64,000 nucleotides of DNA from an uncultured Faecalicatena sp. Lineage in GTDB: Bacteria > Bacillota > Clostridia > Lachnospirales > Lachnospiraceae. The notes beneath the pieces were generated by a model. That model was not told where the DNA came from. It made no database searches and saw only the letters and a program-made list of their open reading frames with translations. The stretch lies in contig CAOKHZ010000007.1 of the NCBI GenBank assembly GCA_948468385.1, positions 1-64,000 of the forward strand. Direction: 5' to 3'. Both the position numbers and the translations under genes were made by a program. Positions 1 to 8,703 of this stretch are shown here, piece after piece (the stretch's first letter is position 1; each line of letters opens with the position of its first letter).

Positions 1-40
1 ATACGCTATTCAATTTTATGTACAAAGCAGTTTGCCGCTG

Positions 41-634
41 TTACGCCGCTTTCTGCTGGTGTCTCTGTGTTACATTACCATCGGCAAAAGGATGTATAAA
101 CACAAACTCATAGTGAAAGACAGCCGACAAAATCAACGGATGAACTTTGTCTTTATTATGTTTCATCCAATTAAATAGCTTATTCATAAGTTCAGAAACC
201 ATATGCGGAGGTGGTGCCACAAAAATACACTCATCTCCCGAAAAAACACCCTCATTGCCTCTTCGGAACTCTCCTGATTCCGTCATGGTTTTAAAGGTCA
301 TGATTCCATGAACCCGTTTTAAATCCGCCATGCTGTACGGCTTTATTTCTTCTATTTTTTCATAGGCGGCATATGCGTTCTTTACTTCTTGTATTTCCTT
401 TTGACTTCCTAATACAAGATGCCCGTCAATAACGTCTCTCACCTCCGATAAAGAAAGAGAGTTCGCTTCAATCTTTAGCGAAGAATGAATTGATTTTATT
501 CGATTGTTTCTTCTAAGATGCGGTTTCGATTCCAGTTCCTTGCGGCTACTTATTTTCCCCACCTTTTCTGATATCGAGGCCACAAGTTCCAACATTTTAT
601 CAGTTATTGTATAGGGCGGTCTATATTCTGGCAT
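41..634 (-). pseudogene. Fic family protein, truncated inside the active-site motif
   Basis: Fic proteins usually transfer AMP or a related group to target proteins. The reading frame has the N-terminal helical region and reaches the family signature as HPFADGN (bases 94 to 74), where a working Fic protein continues with G-R. Here the frame instead runs through about ten unrelated residues to a stop, so the second half of the motif and the C-terminal helices are missing. The start ATG at 634 follows GGGAGA. The break at base 73 looks like an insertion, deletion or recombination boundary. Family assignment is solid; loss of AMPylation activity is inferred. Confidence 0.75.
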
Positions 635-761
635 GGTATTCTCCCGACTTACTTATTATCTTGCTTATTATCTTACCATACTTATATCAAAAATAAAATC
701 CCAAAATAATTCTTTTCCCTCTTTTTGTCGTTACTTTTCCCTCCCCGTGAAAAGTAACTTT

Positions 762-1040
762 TTATCTGGCATGTTCCTCCAAAATATTTTTCAGCGCCGC
801 AATCGAACTGGTATGGGAGCGCACTACCCGCACGTCGCGCCCCTTGGCATCATTCAGTGCGCAACGCGCCATCTTGTGCGAAACCGTGCCGGTGAAAAGT
901 ACAAGCAAGTCGGGTTTTCCGATACTCCTCAATCCGTTTAATGCCTTTGGGTACACTTTCGCCTTACAGTTATATTCACTGCACAAATCCTTATACTGAC
1001 GAACCATGCATTCGTTTCCGCCTACGATTACCACGCTCAT
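762..1040 (-). CDS. DUF2325 family small protein
   Basis: A 92-residue protein beginning with a hydrophobic strand and GGNE (residues 4-10, VIVGGNE), then a central strand LLVLFTGTVSH and a C-terminal segment VRSHTSSIAALKNIL. This order and length match the DUF2325 family, small Rossmann-like proteins of unknown function in Firmicutes. An AAGGA sequence precedes the ATG. It lies downstream of the ketopantoate-reductase-like gene on the same strand with a 125-base gap, so co-transcription is possible but not shown. No catalytic role can be assigned. Confidence 0.7.
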   Translation of the reverse strand: MSVVIVGGNECMVRQYKDLCSEYNCKAKVYPKALNGLRSIGKPDLLVLFTGTVSHKMARCALNDAKGRDVRVVRSHTSSIAALKNILEEHAR

Positions 1041-1165
1041 ATGTCCTTCCTTTCTGATTGCATTTCACTGCAACCAACTGCTTTTCATTACTTTTTACTT
1101 GCATCTCATAGTATCCCATTGTATCTCGTCGTTTTTCGTCATCTTCATTTTCCACGATACGTCAC

Positions 1166-2155
1166 CTATTCTCCATAAGTCTGATGTATCGCGCTCCACG
1201 CCGGCATTTCTTTACGAAGTTCATCCCATGCCGGCATCGGAAACTCCATTTTTCTTTGCCGCATGTCAACCCACGCAGCGTCCAGGCCTTCCATCTCCGT
1301 AATGGCATGACGGCAATGATCCGATGCCGCCAACTCCCCCACCTTTGTTTTTGCCATGACAAATACCATGGCGGCCATCAACGTCCTTTTTAAGCCTGGT
1401 TGATAATATGCATCTTCCCCCTCTGGATAGATGGAATACCCCAGTTCCTTTAAAAGGCCGTAGGCCTCCCCTGCGGCATCCAACAACATTTTCCTCTGTT
1501 TTCGGCTCGCCTTGCGCAAGTTGCATCCTGTCGCATAGCATACATAACAAGCAGGTAAAATCAACGTGAGATGACAGCGGTACCACGCATCCATGTTCGG
1601 CACCCAGGTCAAACGATACTTTGTTCCTTGAAACAAAGCCCCAATCCGCTCCTTCGTTTCAGCATCCACTTCCCCGTGGAGCCCGCCCAGGCTCATGGAA
1701 CCGTCACCGAAACGAACACATTCCACCCTGCCGTTTTCTCTTCTCCCCCCGGTTCCTTGGAATCCAAACAACACCTTCTTCTCTTGTTTTGCTTGTTCTG
1801 CTTGTTTTGCCCGGGACAAAATCTCCCGTTCCATCCAGGACGCGGACATATTATTTCCAACGCAGATTAACAGTGTCGTATGAATTTCTGCCAATTTTGG
1901 CAAAGCCTCCGCCATCTGCTGGTGTTGCATGACTGCAAACGCTGCATCATACTGTTCATCCCCCGCCTCTTCCACAATCCGGGGATGATTGACCGTGGTT
2001 TTTTTCTGAAGGCTGTGCCGAATAACCAAACCATTTGTTTCCAGAGCCTTCCTCCAGGCCCCTCTGGCAAGGAGTGTCACTTCCTGCCCTGCCTCACATA
2101 AAGTATGGGCAAGAAAACACCCTATCACACCTGCCCCGTATACTAGAACTTTCAT
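1166..2155 (-). CDS. ketopantoate reductase family protein (PanE/ApbA-like)
   Basis: The N-terminus carries the Rossmann dinucleotide-binding motif GAGVIGCFLA (residues 7-16), and the C-terminal half is the helical domain seen in PanE/ApbA proteins. True PanE reduces 2-dehydropantoate with NADPH in coenzyme A synthesis, but many clostridial paralogues have other substrates, so a pantoate role is not certain. At 329 residues it is slightly longer than E. coli PanE (about 300). GGGGGGAT precedes the ATG. Upstream lies a near-consensus promoter and a leader with two mutually exclusive hairpins. Confidence 0.75.
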   Translation of the reverse strand: MKVLVYGAGVIGCFLAHTLCEAGQEVTLLARGAWRKALETNGLVIRHSLQKKTTVNHPRIVEEAGDEQYDAAFAVMQHQQMAEALPKLAEIHTTLLICVGNNMSASWMEREILSRAKQAEQAKQEKKVLFGFQGTGGRRENGRVECVRFGDGSMSLGGLHGEVDAETKERIGALFQGTKYRLTWVPNMDAWYRCHLTLILPACYVCYATGCNLRKASRKQRKMLLDAAGEAYGLLKELGYSIYPEGEDAYYQPGLKRTLMAAMVFVMAKTKVGELAASDHCRHAITEMEGLDAAWVDMRQRKMEFPMPAWDELRKEMPAWSAIHQTYGE

Positions 2156-2196
2156 TGAGCATCCCCCCTATCCCTTCACGCCATGGATTAGTCGAA

Positions 2197-2250
2197 GCTA
2201 ACCTGTGCTCTTAAAAAATGCGGCGGTTTGCATGTTAGCCGCCGCTAACC
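2197..2250 (-). promoter_or_regulatory. possible attenuator leader of the ketopantoate-reductase-like gene
   Basis: Read on the minus strand, the transcript from the promoter at 2259-2287 first passes a perfect palindrome GTTAGC-N4-GCTAAC (2234-2249). A terminator-like hairpin then follows, with a 7-bp GC stem (2239-2245 pairing with 2220-2226) and a run ATTTTTT (2219-2213). The palindrome shares bases with the 5' arm of the terminator, so the two folds exclude each other. A second GGTTAGC copy follows at 2203-2197. This is the geometry of an antiterminator/terminator pair. The same hairpin could simply end bioY transcription, and the palindrome could be a protein operator. Confidence 0.45.
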
Positions 2251-2258
2251 TCTTTTAC

Positions 2259-2287
2259 AGTATACTCGTATGACACTCTTTTGTCAA
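2259..2287 (-). promoter_or_regulatory. sigma-A promoter for the ketopantoate-reductase-like gene
   Basis: On the minus strand a perfect -35 TTGACA (2287-2282) is followed after 17 bases by -10 TATACT (2264-2259). It sits between the bioY stop codon and the ketopantoate-reductase-like gene and points at the latter. Confidence 0.7.
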
Positions 2288-2326
2288 GGTTTGAACGTAA
2301 AAAGGGTCATCCACATCCACTTGAGG

Positions 2327-2899
2327 TTACTTTTCACGGGATGCCTGAAGGGAAGAACTTGGTAACAAATCCGCTTTTGTCAGTGCATGACGAATCGTCT
2401 TCCCCAATGCGGTTGCAACCAGGATTTTCGCGATATCAACAAGAAGAAACGGAAACACACAAGTGGTCAAAGCATACCATACTTCACACTGCATCTGCCA
2501 AACAAACCATACCGTACCAAACAAGTAGGCCGCCACCATGGATACCATCATGCCAAGAATCGTGGCGACCGCATGCGCATGAAATCGCTCCAATACCATG
2601 CCGGAAATCAACGCCGTGAGAATAAATCCCACCAGATATCCGCCCGTAGGCCCCGCCAATTTTGCCAACCCTCCCTGGTAGCCGGAAAAAACCGGTAGTC
2701 CGACCGCACCCAGCAATAAATACACAAGGTAACTGATTGTGGCTCCCTTCACGCCGAGAAGGTAAACGGAAAGAAAAATCACAAAATTTGTAAAGGATAC
2801 CGGAATCGGGCCTATGGGAATGGACATGGGGCCTAGGATACACATCAAAGCCGCCATTAACGCGCAGGTAGTCAATTGATACATTTTTTGTTTTTTCAT
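2327..2899 (-). CDS. bioY: biotin transporter BioY (substrate-binding S component)
   Basis: A 190-residue hydrophobic protein with about six membrane segments. The IPIGPIPVSFTNF stretch near residues 27-39 and the GPTGGYLVGF segment near residues 83-92 are characteristic of BioY. BioY is the S component of the energy-coupling-factor biotin importer and works with shared EcfA/EcfT subunits, which are not encoded in this window. A strong Shine-Dalgarno GGAGGAACC precedes the ATG. The upstream promoter overlaps a BirA-like operator, so biotin repression is likely. Confidence 0.92.
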   Translation of the reverse strand: MKKQKMYQLTTCALMAALMCILGPMSIPIGPIPVSFTNFVIFLSVYLLGVKGATISYLVYLLLGAVGLPVFSGYQGGLAKLAGPTGGYLVGFILTALISGMVLERFHAHAVATILGMMVSMVAAYLFGTVWFVWQMQCEVWYALTTCVFPFLLVDIAKILVATALGKTIRHALTKADLLPSSSLQASREK

Positions 2900-2934
2900 A
2901 AGGTGGTTCCTCCATCATAAGTTTTCTACACCTT

Positions 2935-2987
2935 ACTATACCCATTTCAGTTCCAATTGTCAACTTATTTTTTATATTGGTTTACAA
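2935..2987 (-). promoter_or_regulatory. bioY promoter overlapped by a BirA-like operator
   Basis: On the minus strand the -35 is TTGACA (2963-2958), the spacer is 17 bases and the -10 is TATAGT (2940-2935). Half-sites TTGTAAAC(C) and GTTGACAA, separated by about 14-15 bases (2987-2957), form a nearly perfect inverted repeat of the kind bound by BirA in Firmicutes. The proximal half-site contains the -35 box, so bound BirA would block polymerase. Confidence 0.7.
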
Positions 2988-3249
2988 TCAAGCGAACATT
3001 TTAGTAGAAAAGCATTGCCATAAATCCATTTTATCTGAAGCCAATATACAATGGAATGACAGCATGGAGCATGCATATCGGCTATCGGATCCTCTGGATT
3101 GGGAGAAAAAAGCCCCCATCTTTCAATCTCCCATCGCCACCTATGTCCTGGAACTGACCATCCCCGACTATCTTCTCGTCGTGGAAAATGAGAACGATGT
3201 TCGCCTCCATAGTATTACCATATACTGTCTTCATCCTTTATACTTGTAA
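2977..3249 (+). pseudogene. unassigned open frame, possible gene remnant
   Basis: An 85-90 codon frame fills the gap between recQ and bioY on the opposite strand. It includes protein-like stretches such as YRLSDPLDWEKKAPIF and IATYVLELTIPDYLLVV. There is no Shine-Dalgarno sequence and its 5' end overlaps the bioY operator, while its 3' end runs into the end of recQ. I do not recognise the family. It may be a fragment of a lost gene, or chance. Confidence 0.2.
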
Positions 3250-5086
3250 CTGCCTCGCAATGTTCGTCCATAAAGGCTGTCACTGCCTCTATAAATCTCT
3301 CGCCATATTTTTCATACTTAGCTTCGCCGACACCAGATACATTAAGCATGGCCGCCTTGTCCCTCGGTGCTTTAACGCTCATATCTATCAGCGTTTTATC
3401 ATTGAAAACGATGTATGGCGGCATACCTTCTTCTCTGGCGATAGTAAGCCGAAGCTGACGAAGTGCCTCAAATAATTCGTATCCTGCTTTTGTAAGCGAA
3501 TCCGTACTTTTCCTGCTACGTCTCTTCGGCCGGCCTTCAGGTTCTCTGCCTTCATATGTTCTAATCAGAATATGCGTATTTGGATCTTTAAGCGGCTCTA
3601 TATCCCCGATTCGAATCATACTGTATTTATCCGCAGTCTGGTAAAGATAGCCATCCAAAATAAGCTGGCTGATAAGCAATCGGAGTTCTGATTCGGAGCG
3701 ACTTTTAAGAGCTCCATAGGTCTTATATTTTATGGTTCCCACCTCTTTTAACCTGGCCCTGTTTGCACCAAGAAGCGTGCCGAGGATTATATTAAGACCA
3801 TATCTGCCTTTTGTCTCCCAAACACAATTGATGACAAGCTTCGCATCCTCCGTCATATCAATCTCCGTATACTCTTTATGACAATTTCCACAGCTGTCAC
3901 ACGGCTCATCCCGTTTCTCACCAAAGTATTCGAGGATATAATTACGCAGGCATCCCGATGTTTTGCAATATCCTTCCATAACCTGAAGTCTTCTTGCATC
4001 CCGTTGTTTAATCAAATCTATATCTTCATCCGGGATATCCGTAAAGTCCTTGTGTTCCAGCAGGAACTTATTTATCATAACATCCTGCGCCGAGAACAGA
4101 AGTATACATTGCGATGGTTCGCCATCTCTTCCGGCACGTCCTGCTTCTTGATAATAATTCTCCATGCTCTGCGGCATATTATAATGAATGACAAATCTTA
4201 CATTGGATTTATCAATCCCCATGCCAAATGCGTTCGTTGCAACAATTACCGATACTCTGTCATAAATGAAATCATTCTGGCTTCCTTTGCGCTCTTCATT
4301 ATTCATTCCGGCATGATACCTAGCCGCCAAAACGCCCGCACCGGAAAGCAATTCATATAACGCATCAACATTTTTTCTCGTGGCACAATATATGATCCCG
4401 CTGTCATTCGGATGCTTCTGTACGTATTCCAGCACATAGTCGTCCTTCTTCTTGACCGTCTCTGCGTCGAAATAGAGATTCTCACGATCAAAGCCAGTGA
4501 CGACAATCTTCGGATCCACCAATTTTAGCACGCAGGATATGTCGTTTTTTACGTCTTCCGTAGCAGTCGCCGTAAATGCGCTTACAATGGGCCTCTTACG
4601 CAGACTATCTATAAAATCCACAATCTTCAGATAACTTAGTCTGAAGTCCTGCCCCCATTGGGATATACAATGTGCTTCATCTACCGTTACCATCGAAATA
4701 TCTATCTTCCTTACAAAATCAATAAACCCATGGTTTTCAAGTCTCTCCGGTGCAACATATAGAATCTTAAACGCTCCCGAAATCGTCCTGGAATACACCT
4801 TCGATATCTGCGTTTCCGTCAAAGACGAATTGATGTATCCTGCATGGATGCCCGCCCCGTTCAGTGCTTTAACCTGATCCTGCATAAGAGATATAAGCGG
4901 CGATATAACAATCGTAATGCCCGGCAACAGCATGGCCGGCACCTGATAACAGACAGACTTACCCGCTCCCGTCGGCATAATCGCCAACACGTCTTTTTCG
5001 GCAAGGATTGCGTCAATGATTTCTCTCTGTCCGAGCTTATAGGAGTCATATCCAAAATATACTTTTAATGCTTCTTTTGCGTCCAT
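3215..5086 (-). CDS. recQ: ATP-dependent DNA helicase RecQ
   Basis: This 3'-5' helicase acts in recombination and fork repair. From the chosen ATG the protein is 623 residues. It has Walker A TGAGKS near residue 40, the DEAH box in VTVDEAHCISQWG, helicase C-terminal motifs QEAGRAGRDG, a RecQ zinc-binding cysteine set (GCLRNY, then CDSCGNC), an RQC region and a C-terminal HRDC domain. A longer in-frame start exists 34 codons upstream, but GAGG sits 9 bases before the ATG at 5086 and the protein then starts like other RecQs. It shares strand with the two nucleotidyltransferases upstream and is separated from them by 37 bases. Confidence 0.93.
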   Translation of the reverse strand: MDAKEALKVYFGYDSYKLGQREIIDAILAEKDVLAIMPTGAGKSVCYQVPAMLLPGITIVISPLISLMQDQVKALNGAGIHAGYINSSLTETQISKVYSRTISGAFKILYVAPERLENHGFIDFVRKIDISMVTVDEAHCISQWGQDFRLSYLKIVDFIDSLRKRPIVSAFTATATEDVKNDISCVLKLVDPKIVVTGFDRENLYFDAETVKKKDDYVLEYVQKHPNDSGIIYCATRKNVDALYELLSGAGVLAARYHAGMNNEERKGSQNDFIYDRVSVIVATNAFGMGIDKSNVRFVIHYNMPQSMENYYQEAGRAGRDGEPSQCILLFSAQDVMINKFLLEHKDFTDIPDEDIDLIKQRDARRLQVMEGYCKTSGCLRNYILEYFGEKRDEPCDSCGNCHKEYTEIDMTEDAKLVINCVWETKGRYGLNIILGTLLGANRARLKEVGTIKYKTYGALKSRSESELRLLISQLILDGYLYQTADKYSMIRIGDIEPLKDPNTHILIRTYEGREPEGRPKRRSRKSTDSLTKAGYELFEALRQLRLTIAREEGMPPYIVFNDKTLIDMSVKAPRDKAAMLNVSGVGEAKYEKYGERFIEAVTAFMDEHCEAVTSIKDEDSIW

Positions 5087-5123
5087 ATTCACCAACCTCG
5101 TATCCCCATTTCGGAGCCAAATG

Positions 5124-5912
5124 TCAATTTCTTGCTTTCTTTTCCCGCCATACGCCAATTTCACTGCATATGGCGAGCATTTCGTCAACGACCAATTCCA
5201 CGCTCTTCGGTTTCACGTTATAAAGATAGGAGGTCATTCGTCTCATTGCCTTGGGGCTTCCGAGATTCCTTGCACACGCGTCTCCAAGCTCCTTTGGGAA
5301 TCCAAGTTGTACCAAAGAATCCAAAAGTTCACCTATCGCATCCCGAAGCTCCTGGGGCATCTCCATTTTCAACAACTCCTCGAACAATACCGGCGGAGCC
5401 ATGTGGTACGCTTCAATGTACCTCGCGGCAAGGAGCGGCCGCAACGCGTAAAAATATTTCTTATAACGCACGGTCTCACCGCGCAAATATTCCTGCAACG
5501 TGCTGTTTGCCGTCCCATAATAATGATAAACGGCAGATTTCTCGCTAAAATACTGCCTGGCAGTTTCCTGAATACGATTCCAGTCCTCTGTCGTGCGATA
5601 TACGATGGGGGAACCGCTCCACTCAAATAATGTGGCATTCCCCCTCGCAAACTGTTTCAAAGCCTTTTTCAAATCCCAACCATTGATATCCAGCACCTCG
5701 TCCAACTGCCATTCAATGACATCCCTCGGCTCGTCCAATCGAAGGTAATCTTCTTTCGGTCTGACATACACAAACCGCACGTCATAATCACTGTCCAAAG
5801 ATGCAAATCCCCATGCCCGGCTCCCAGACTCCACGGCATGTAAAATGCGCACGCCCTCTTTTTTCTCTATTTCATCCAACTTGTCACTGATTTCTTTCTC
5901 TATCTCTCTCAT
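5124..5912 (-). CDS. RlaP-type nucleotidyltransferase, short paralogue
   Basis: A 262-residue protein with the polymerase-beta-like nucleotidyltransferase signature near residues 29-46: ESGSRAWGF followed by SDYDVRFVY, which supplies the GS and DxD metal-binding elements. The rest of the length fits the RlaP-like group of DNA polymerase-beta superfamily proteins, suspected to act in RNA repair or modification; no substrate is known. Its ATG overlaps the stop of the upstream paralogue by 4 bases (ATGA), so the two are translationally coupled. recQ follows. Confidence 0.7.
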   Translation of the reverse strand: MREIEKEISDKLDEIEKKEGVRILHAVESGSRAWGFASLDSDYDVRFVYVRPKEDYLRLDEPRDVIEWQLDEVLDINGWDLKKALKQFARGNATLFEWSGSPIVYRTTEDWNRIQETARQYFSEKSAVYHYYGTANSTLQEYLRGETVRYKKYFYALRPLLAARYIEAYHMAPPVLFEELLKMEMPQELRDAIGELLDSLVQLGFPKELGDACARNLGSPKAMRRMTSYLYNVKPKSVELVVDEMLAICSEIGVWREKKARN

Positions 5913-6931
5913 ATCAACTCACCCGTAATCGCATATCTGTTAACCCGCTCTACAAACCGTTCCACGCCTGCCATGTCCGGATTGTCCGGCAAATCCGTTT
6001 TCTTTGCCGCCTCGTCCAGCCTATGTTCATACTCTTCCAACATTTCATAAAACTCCGGTGAAAATGTGCCATCCGATTGCATATAGTCCCCTCTTCGAAT
6101 CGCCAGAAGAGTTGGCAAATCGTCCCTGCGGCGAGTGATAATTCTGCCCTTTTCCAAAATGTCAATGGCCATCATGAACAACCGAATCAAATGCATGGCA
6201 TGCTTGTTCAAATGGTTGTCATCCTTCTTCTTGTTCCGCTTGCCAATTTTATCGTAATCCCGCACGACCGTACGCATCGTCCCCCACAAATCCGTGTAAT
6301 CCCGAAGCGGAAAATGCTGATACTTTGCATCGACAAAAATCTCCGTGTCAAGCTCCGGACTTTCCGCCTTGTCAATATAAAGCCGAATGCTCCCTGCATC
6401 CCGCCCGGAATATCGACGATTAAAATCATCCAAGGCGTTCAAAACCGACTTTAAAATATGCTTCTCCCTATCACCCTTGGGAAGCGTATCCCTTGCTATG
6501 GCATTTTGCAACCGGCGAAGCTGTGCATCCGCATACCCTCCAAATGACTTGATTGCCCGCTTCGATAAAAACAAGCCGCTGTTGTCAATCAACTCTTGTC
6601 CCAGTGCAGATTTTATCAAATACTGGTCTTCCTCAAGACCAAGCATCTCGCAGGTATTTGGATTGCATTCTAAAAGCAGTTTCACCAACTTGTTAAAACC
6701 ATAGATGACCGTATCCGTCCTCTCATCCTCATACTGCTCAAACTTTGAAAGCCCGATCAAATCGGACGGCAGCTGCAACGTGACACCCCTGAAGTCGATG
6801 TCACTGCTTTCATTGTTCGTCCCATAAGCATAGCTCCCACCGATGCCAAGAAGCAGGATGCGGTCGCCAAGACGCTCATTCGTCCTGATAAAATCATATT
6901 CCGTTGTCTGTAAAAGTGCCTTGAAGTCCAT
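5909..6931 (-). CDS. RlaP-type nucleotidyltransferase, long paralogue
   Basis: A 340-residue relative of the downstream gene, with the core motif GGSYAYGTNNESSDIDFRG near residues 30-48 giving the GS and DxD catalytic elements. The extra length is a C-terminal helical region rich in basic residues (KIGKRNKKKDDNH). The start was moved to the ATG at 6931 because GGAGGG lies 7 bases upstream, and the longer frame would begin inside that ribosome-binding site. It overlaps the shorter paralogue by 4 bases. Two different family members in tandem suggest a heteromeric or sequential activity, which is inference. Confidence 0.7.
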   Translation of the reverse strand: MDFKALLQTTEYDFIRTNERLGDRILLLGIGGSYAYGTNNESSDIDFRGVTLQLPSDLIGLSKFEQYEDERTDTVIYGFNKLVKLLLECNPNTCEMLGLEEDQYLIKSALGQELIDNSGLFLSKRAIKSFGGYADAQLRRLQNAIARDTLPKGDREKHILKSVLNALDDFNRRYSGRDAGSIRLYIDKAESPELDTEIFVDAKYQHFPLRDYTDLWGTMRTVVRDYDKIGKRNKKKDDNHLNKHAMHLIRLFMMAIDILEKGRIITRRRDDLPTLLAIRRGDYMQSDGTFSPEFYEMLEEYEHRLDEAAKKTDLPDNPDMAGVERFVERVNRYAITGELI

Positions 6932-7006
6932 ACCAAGTCCCTCCACGCTTGTGACCTTTAAACTACGGCAAATGCCTCCTTACCGCCAAAACATGCCTTT
7001 CCTCAC

Positions 7007-7030
7007 AAAAGGGTCGGATTTCTCCGACCC
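7007..7030 (-). terminator. terminator after xylB-like gene
   Basis: A perfect 8-bp hairpin with a 4-base loop (GGGTCGGA / TCCGACCC), followed on the minus strand by TTTTG. It ends the sugar-kinase transcript. Confidence 0.7.
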
Positions 7031-7065
7031 CTTCCTTCATCACGCCCACCATGCCTGACTTATAG

Positions 7066-8535
7066 TCACGCCAACTCTTTAAACAAGTCCTTAACCGTCG
7101 GGTAAATCTTCTTAAACTGCTGGTATCTTGCCTCGTACTTTGCCACCAACTCCGCATCCGGTTCCACCGTGTCAATCACCTTGACCAACTTTTCGGCCGC
7201 CGCCTCGACGCTTTCATACTCGCCGCAACCGACCGCAGCCAAAATCGCGCCGCCGTAACCCGGGCCTTCCTCGCTCTCAATCACGTCCACCTTCAGGTTC
7301 ATTACGTTGGCAATGATTTTTTTCCAAAGCGGACTCTTCGCGCCGCCGCCGCAAATCTTCGTCCTTTCAATCTTGATGCCAAGGCTCCTCGCCACCTCCA
7401 GCGAATCACGCAGCCCGAACGCCACGCCCTCTAACACCGCCTGCGTCATTTCCTCACGGGTCGTGTCCATCGTCATGCCGATGAACGTCGCCCTTGCCGC
7501 TGGGTCGTTGTGCGGGGAACGCTCACCCATCAAATACGGCAGGTAATACACGTGATTCTCACCCAGCTTGACGATTCCTTCCTGCTCCTTCGCGTACTCC
7601 TTTGTCTTTAAAATGTCATCCATCCACCATTTGTTACAAGATGCCGCGCTCAGCATACAGCCCATCAAATGATAGCAGCCGTCCGCATGGTCAAACGAAT
7701 GCAGCGCGTTGTTTTCATCCACGCCGAACGACTTGCTGGAAATGAAAATCGTTCCCGACGTTCCCAACGAAATGTTGCACCGTCCGTCCCCGACCGTTCC
7801 CGTGCCGACCGCGGCCGCCGCATTGTCCCCGGCTCCCGCTATAACCTTCACGTCCTTAGAAAGCCCCAACGTCTCCGCCAATTCCGGCTTCAACGTGCCG
7901 ACCACTTCATAGCTCTCAAACAGCTTTGGAAGCTGTGCTTCTTGCACGCCGCAAATCTCCATCATTTCCTTCGACCAACACTTGTTTTTCACGTCTAAAA
8001 GCAACATGCCAGACGCGTCCGAATAATCCGTGCAGTGAACGCCGCTTAAGCGATACGCCAGATAATCCTTCGGCAACATGATTTTCTCAATTCTGGCAAA
8101 TTTTTCCGGCTCGTTTTCCTTCATCCAGAGAATCTTCGGCGCGGTAAATCCGGCAAATGCAATATTGGCCGTATATTCGGACAATTTGTCCTTTCCGATG
8201 ACATTGTTCAGATAATCCGTCTCCTTCGTCGTCCTGCCGTCATTCCACAAGATTGCCGGGCGAATCACCTGGTCATTTTCATCAAGTACCACGAGTCCGT
8301 GCATCTGTCCGCCGAAACTGATGCCCGCCACCTGGGTTTTGTCACAATCCTTCGTTAACTCGATAATTCCCGCCACCGACTGCGCGTACCAGTCCTCCGG
8401 TGCCTGCTCCGACCAGCCCGGATGTGGAAAGCTCAGATCATATTCCTTCGACACGATATTGTGAATCTTGCCCGCTTCGTCCATCAAAAGCAACTTCACC
8501 GCCGACGTGCCAAGATCGACACCTATGTATAACAT
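7066..8535 (-). CDS. xylB: xylulokinase-like FGGY carbohydrate kinase
   Basis: A 489-residue FGGY kinase. The N-terminal phosphate-binding strand GVDLGTSAVK (residues 5-14), the segment GISFGGQMHGLVV near residue 76 and the C-terminal signature GGGAKSPLWKKI match xylulokinases, which phosphorylate D-xylulose. FGGY specificity is hard to read from sequence, and the neighbouring fucose/arabinose-isomerase-like protein means another ketose is possible. It is the last gene of a three-gene sugar cluster. A terminator-like hairpin separates it from the isomerase, so it may have its own promoter. TGGAGGAA precedes the ATG. Confidence 0.85.
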   Translation of the reverse strand: MLYIGVDLGTSAVKLLLMDEAGKIHNIVSKEYDLSFPHPGWSEQAPEDWYAQSVAGIIELTKDCDKTQVAGISFGGQMHGLVVLDENDQVIRPAILWNDGRTTKETDYLNNVIGKDKLSEYTANIAFAGFTAPKILWMKENEPEKFARIEKIMLPKDYLAYRLSGVHCTDYSDASGMLLLDVKNKCWSKEMMEICGVQEAQLPKLFESYEVVGTLKPELAETLGLSKDVKVIAGAGDNAAAAVGTGTVGDGRCNISLGTSGTIFISSKSFGVDENNALHSFDHADGCYHLMGCMLSAASCNKWWMDDILKTKEYAKEQEGIVKLGENHVYYLPYLMGERSPHNDPAARATFIGMTMDTTREEMTQAVLEGVAFGLRDSLEVARSLGIKIERTKICGGGAKSPLWKKIIANVMNLKVDVIESEEGPGYGGAILAAVGCGEYESVEAAAEKLVKVIDTVEPDAELVAKYEARYQQFKKIYPTVKDLFKELA

Positions 8536-8603
8536 AATTTTCTTCCTCCATAGTCATATTTCGCGTCCATGTGGCAATTACCCACCAACGGACGCGGCCA
8601 CGT

Positions 8604-8658
8604 AAAATCGGCAAACAGATTCATGAAATTTACTTATAAGAAACTGTCTGCCGATTTT
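8604..8658 (-). terminator. hairpin between isomerase-like gene and xylB
   Basis: A 15-bp inverted repeat with one mismatch (AAAATCGGCA / TGCCGATTTT arms) and a 25-base loop. T or A runs at both ends would let it work in either direction. It could be partial termination or a processing site. Confidence 0.5.
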
Positions 8659-8703
8659 CCCATGACCAATTCTCGTCACTTTACGTTATTTAGGAACTGT
8701 TCC

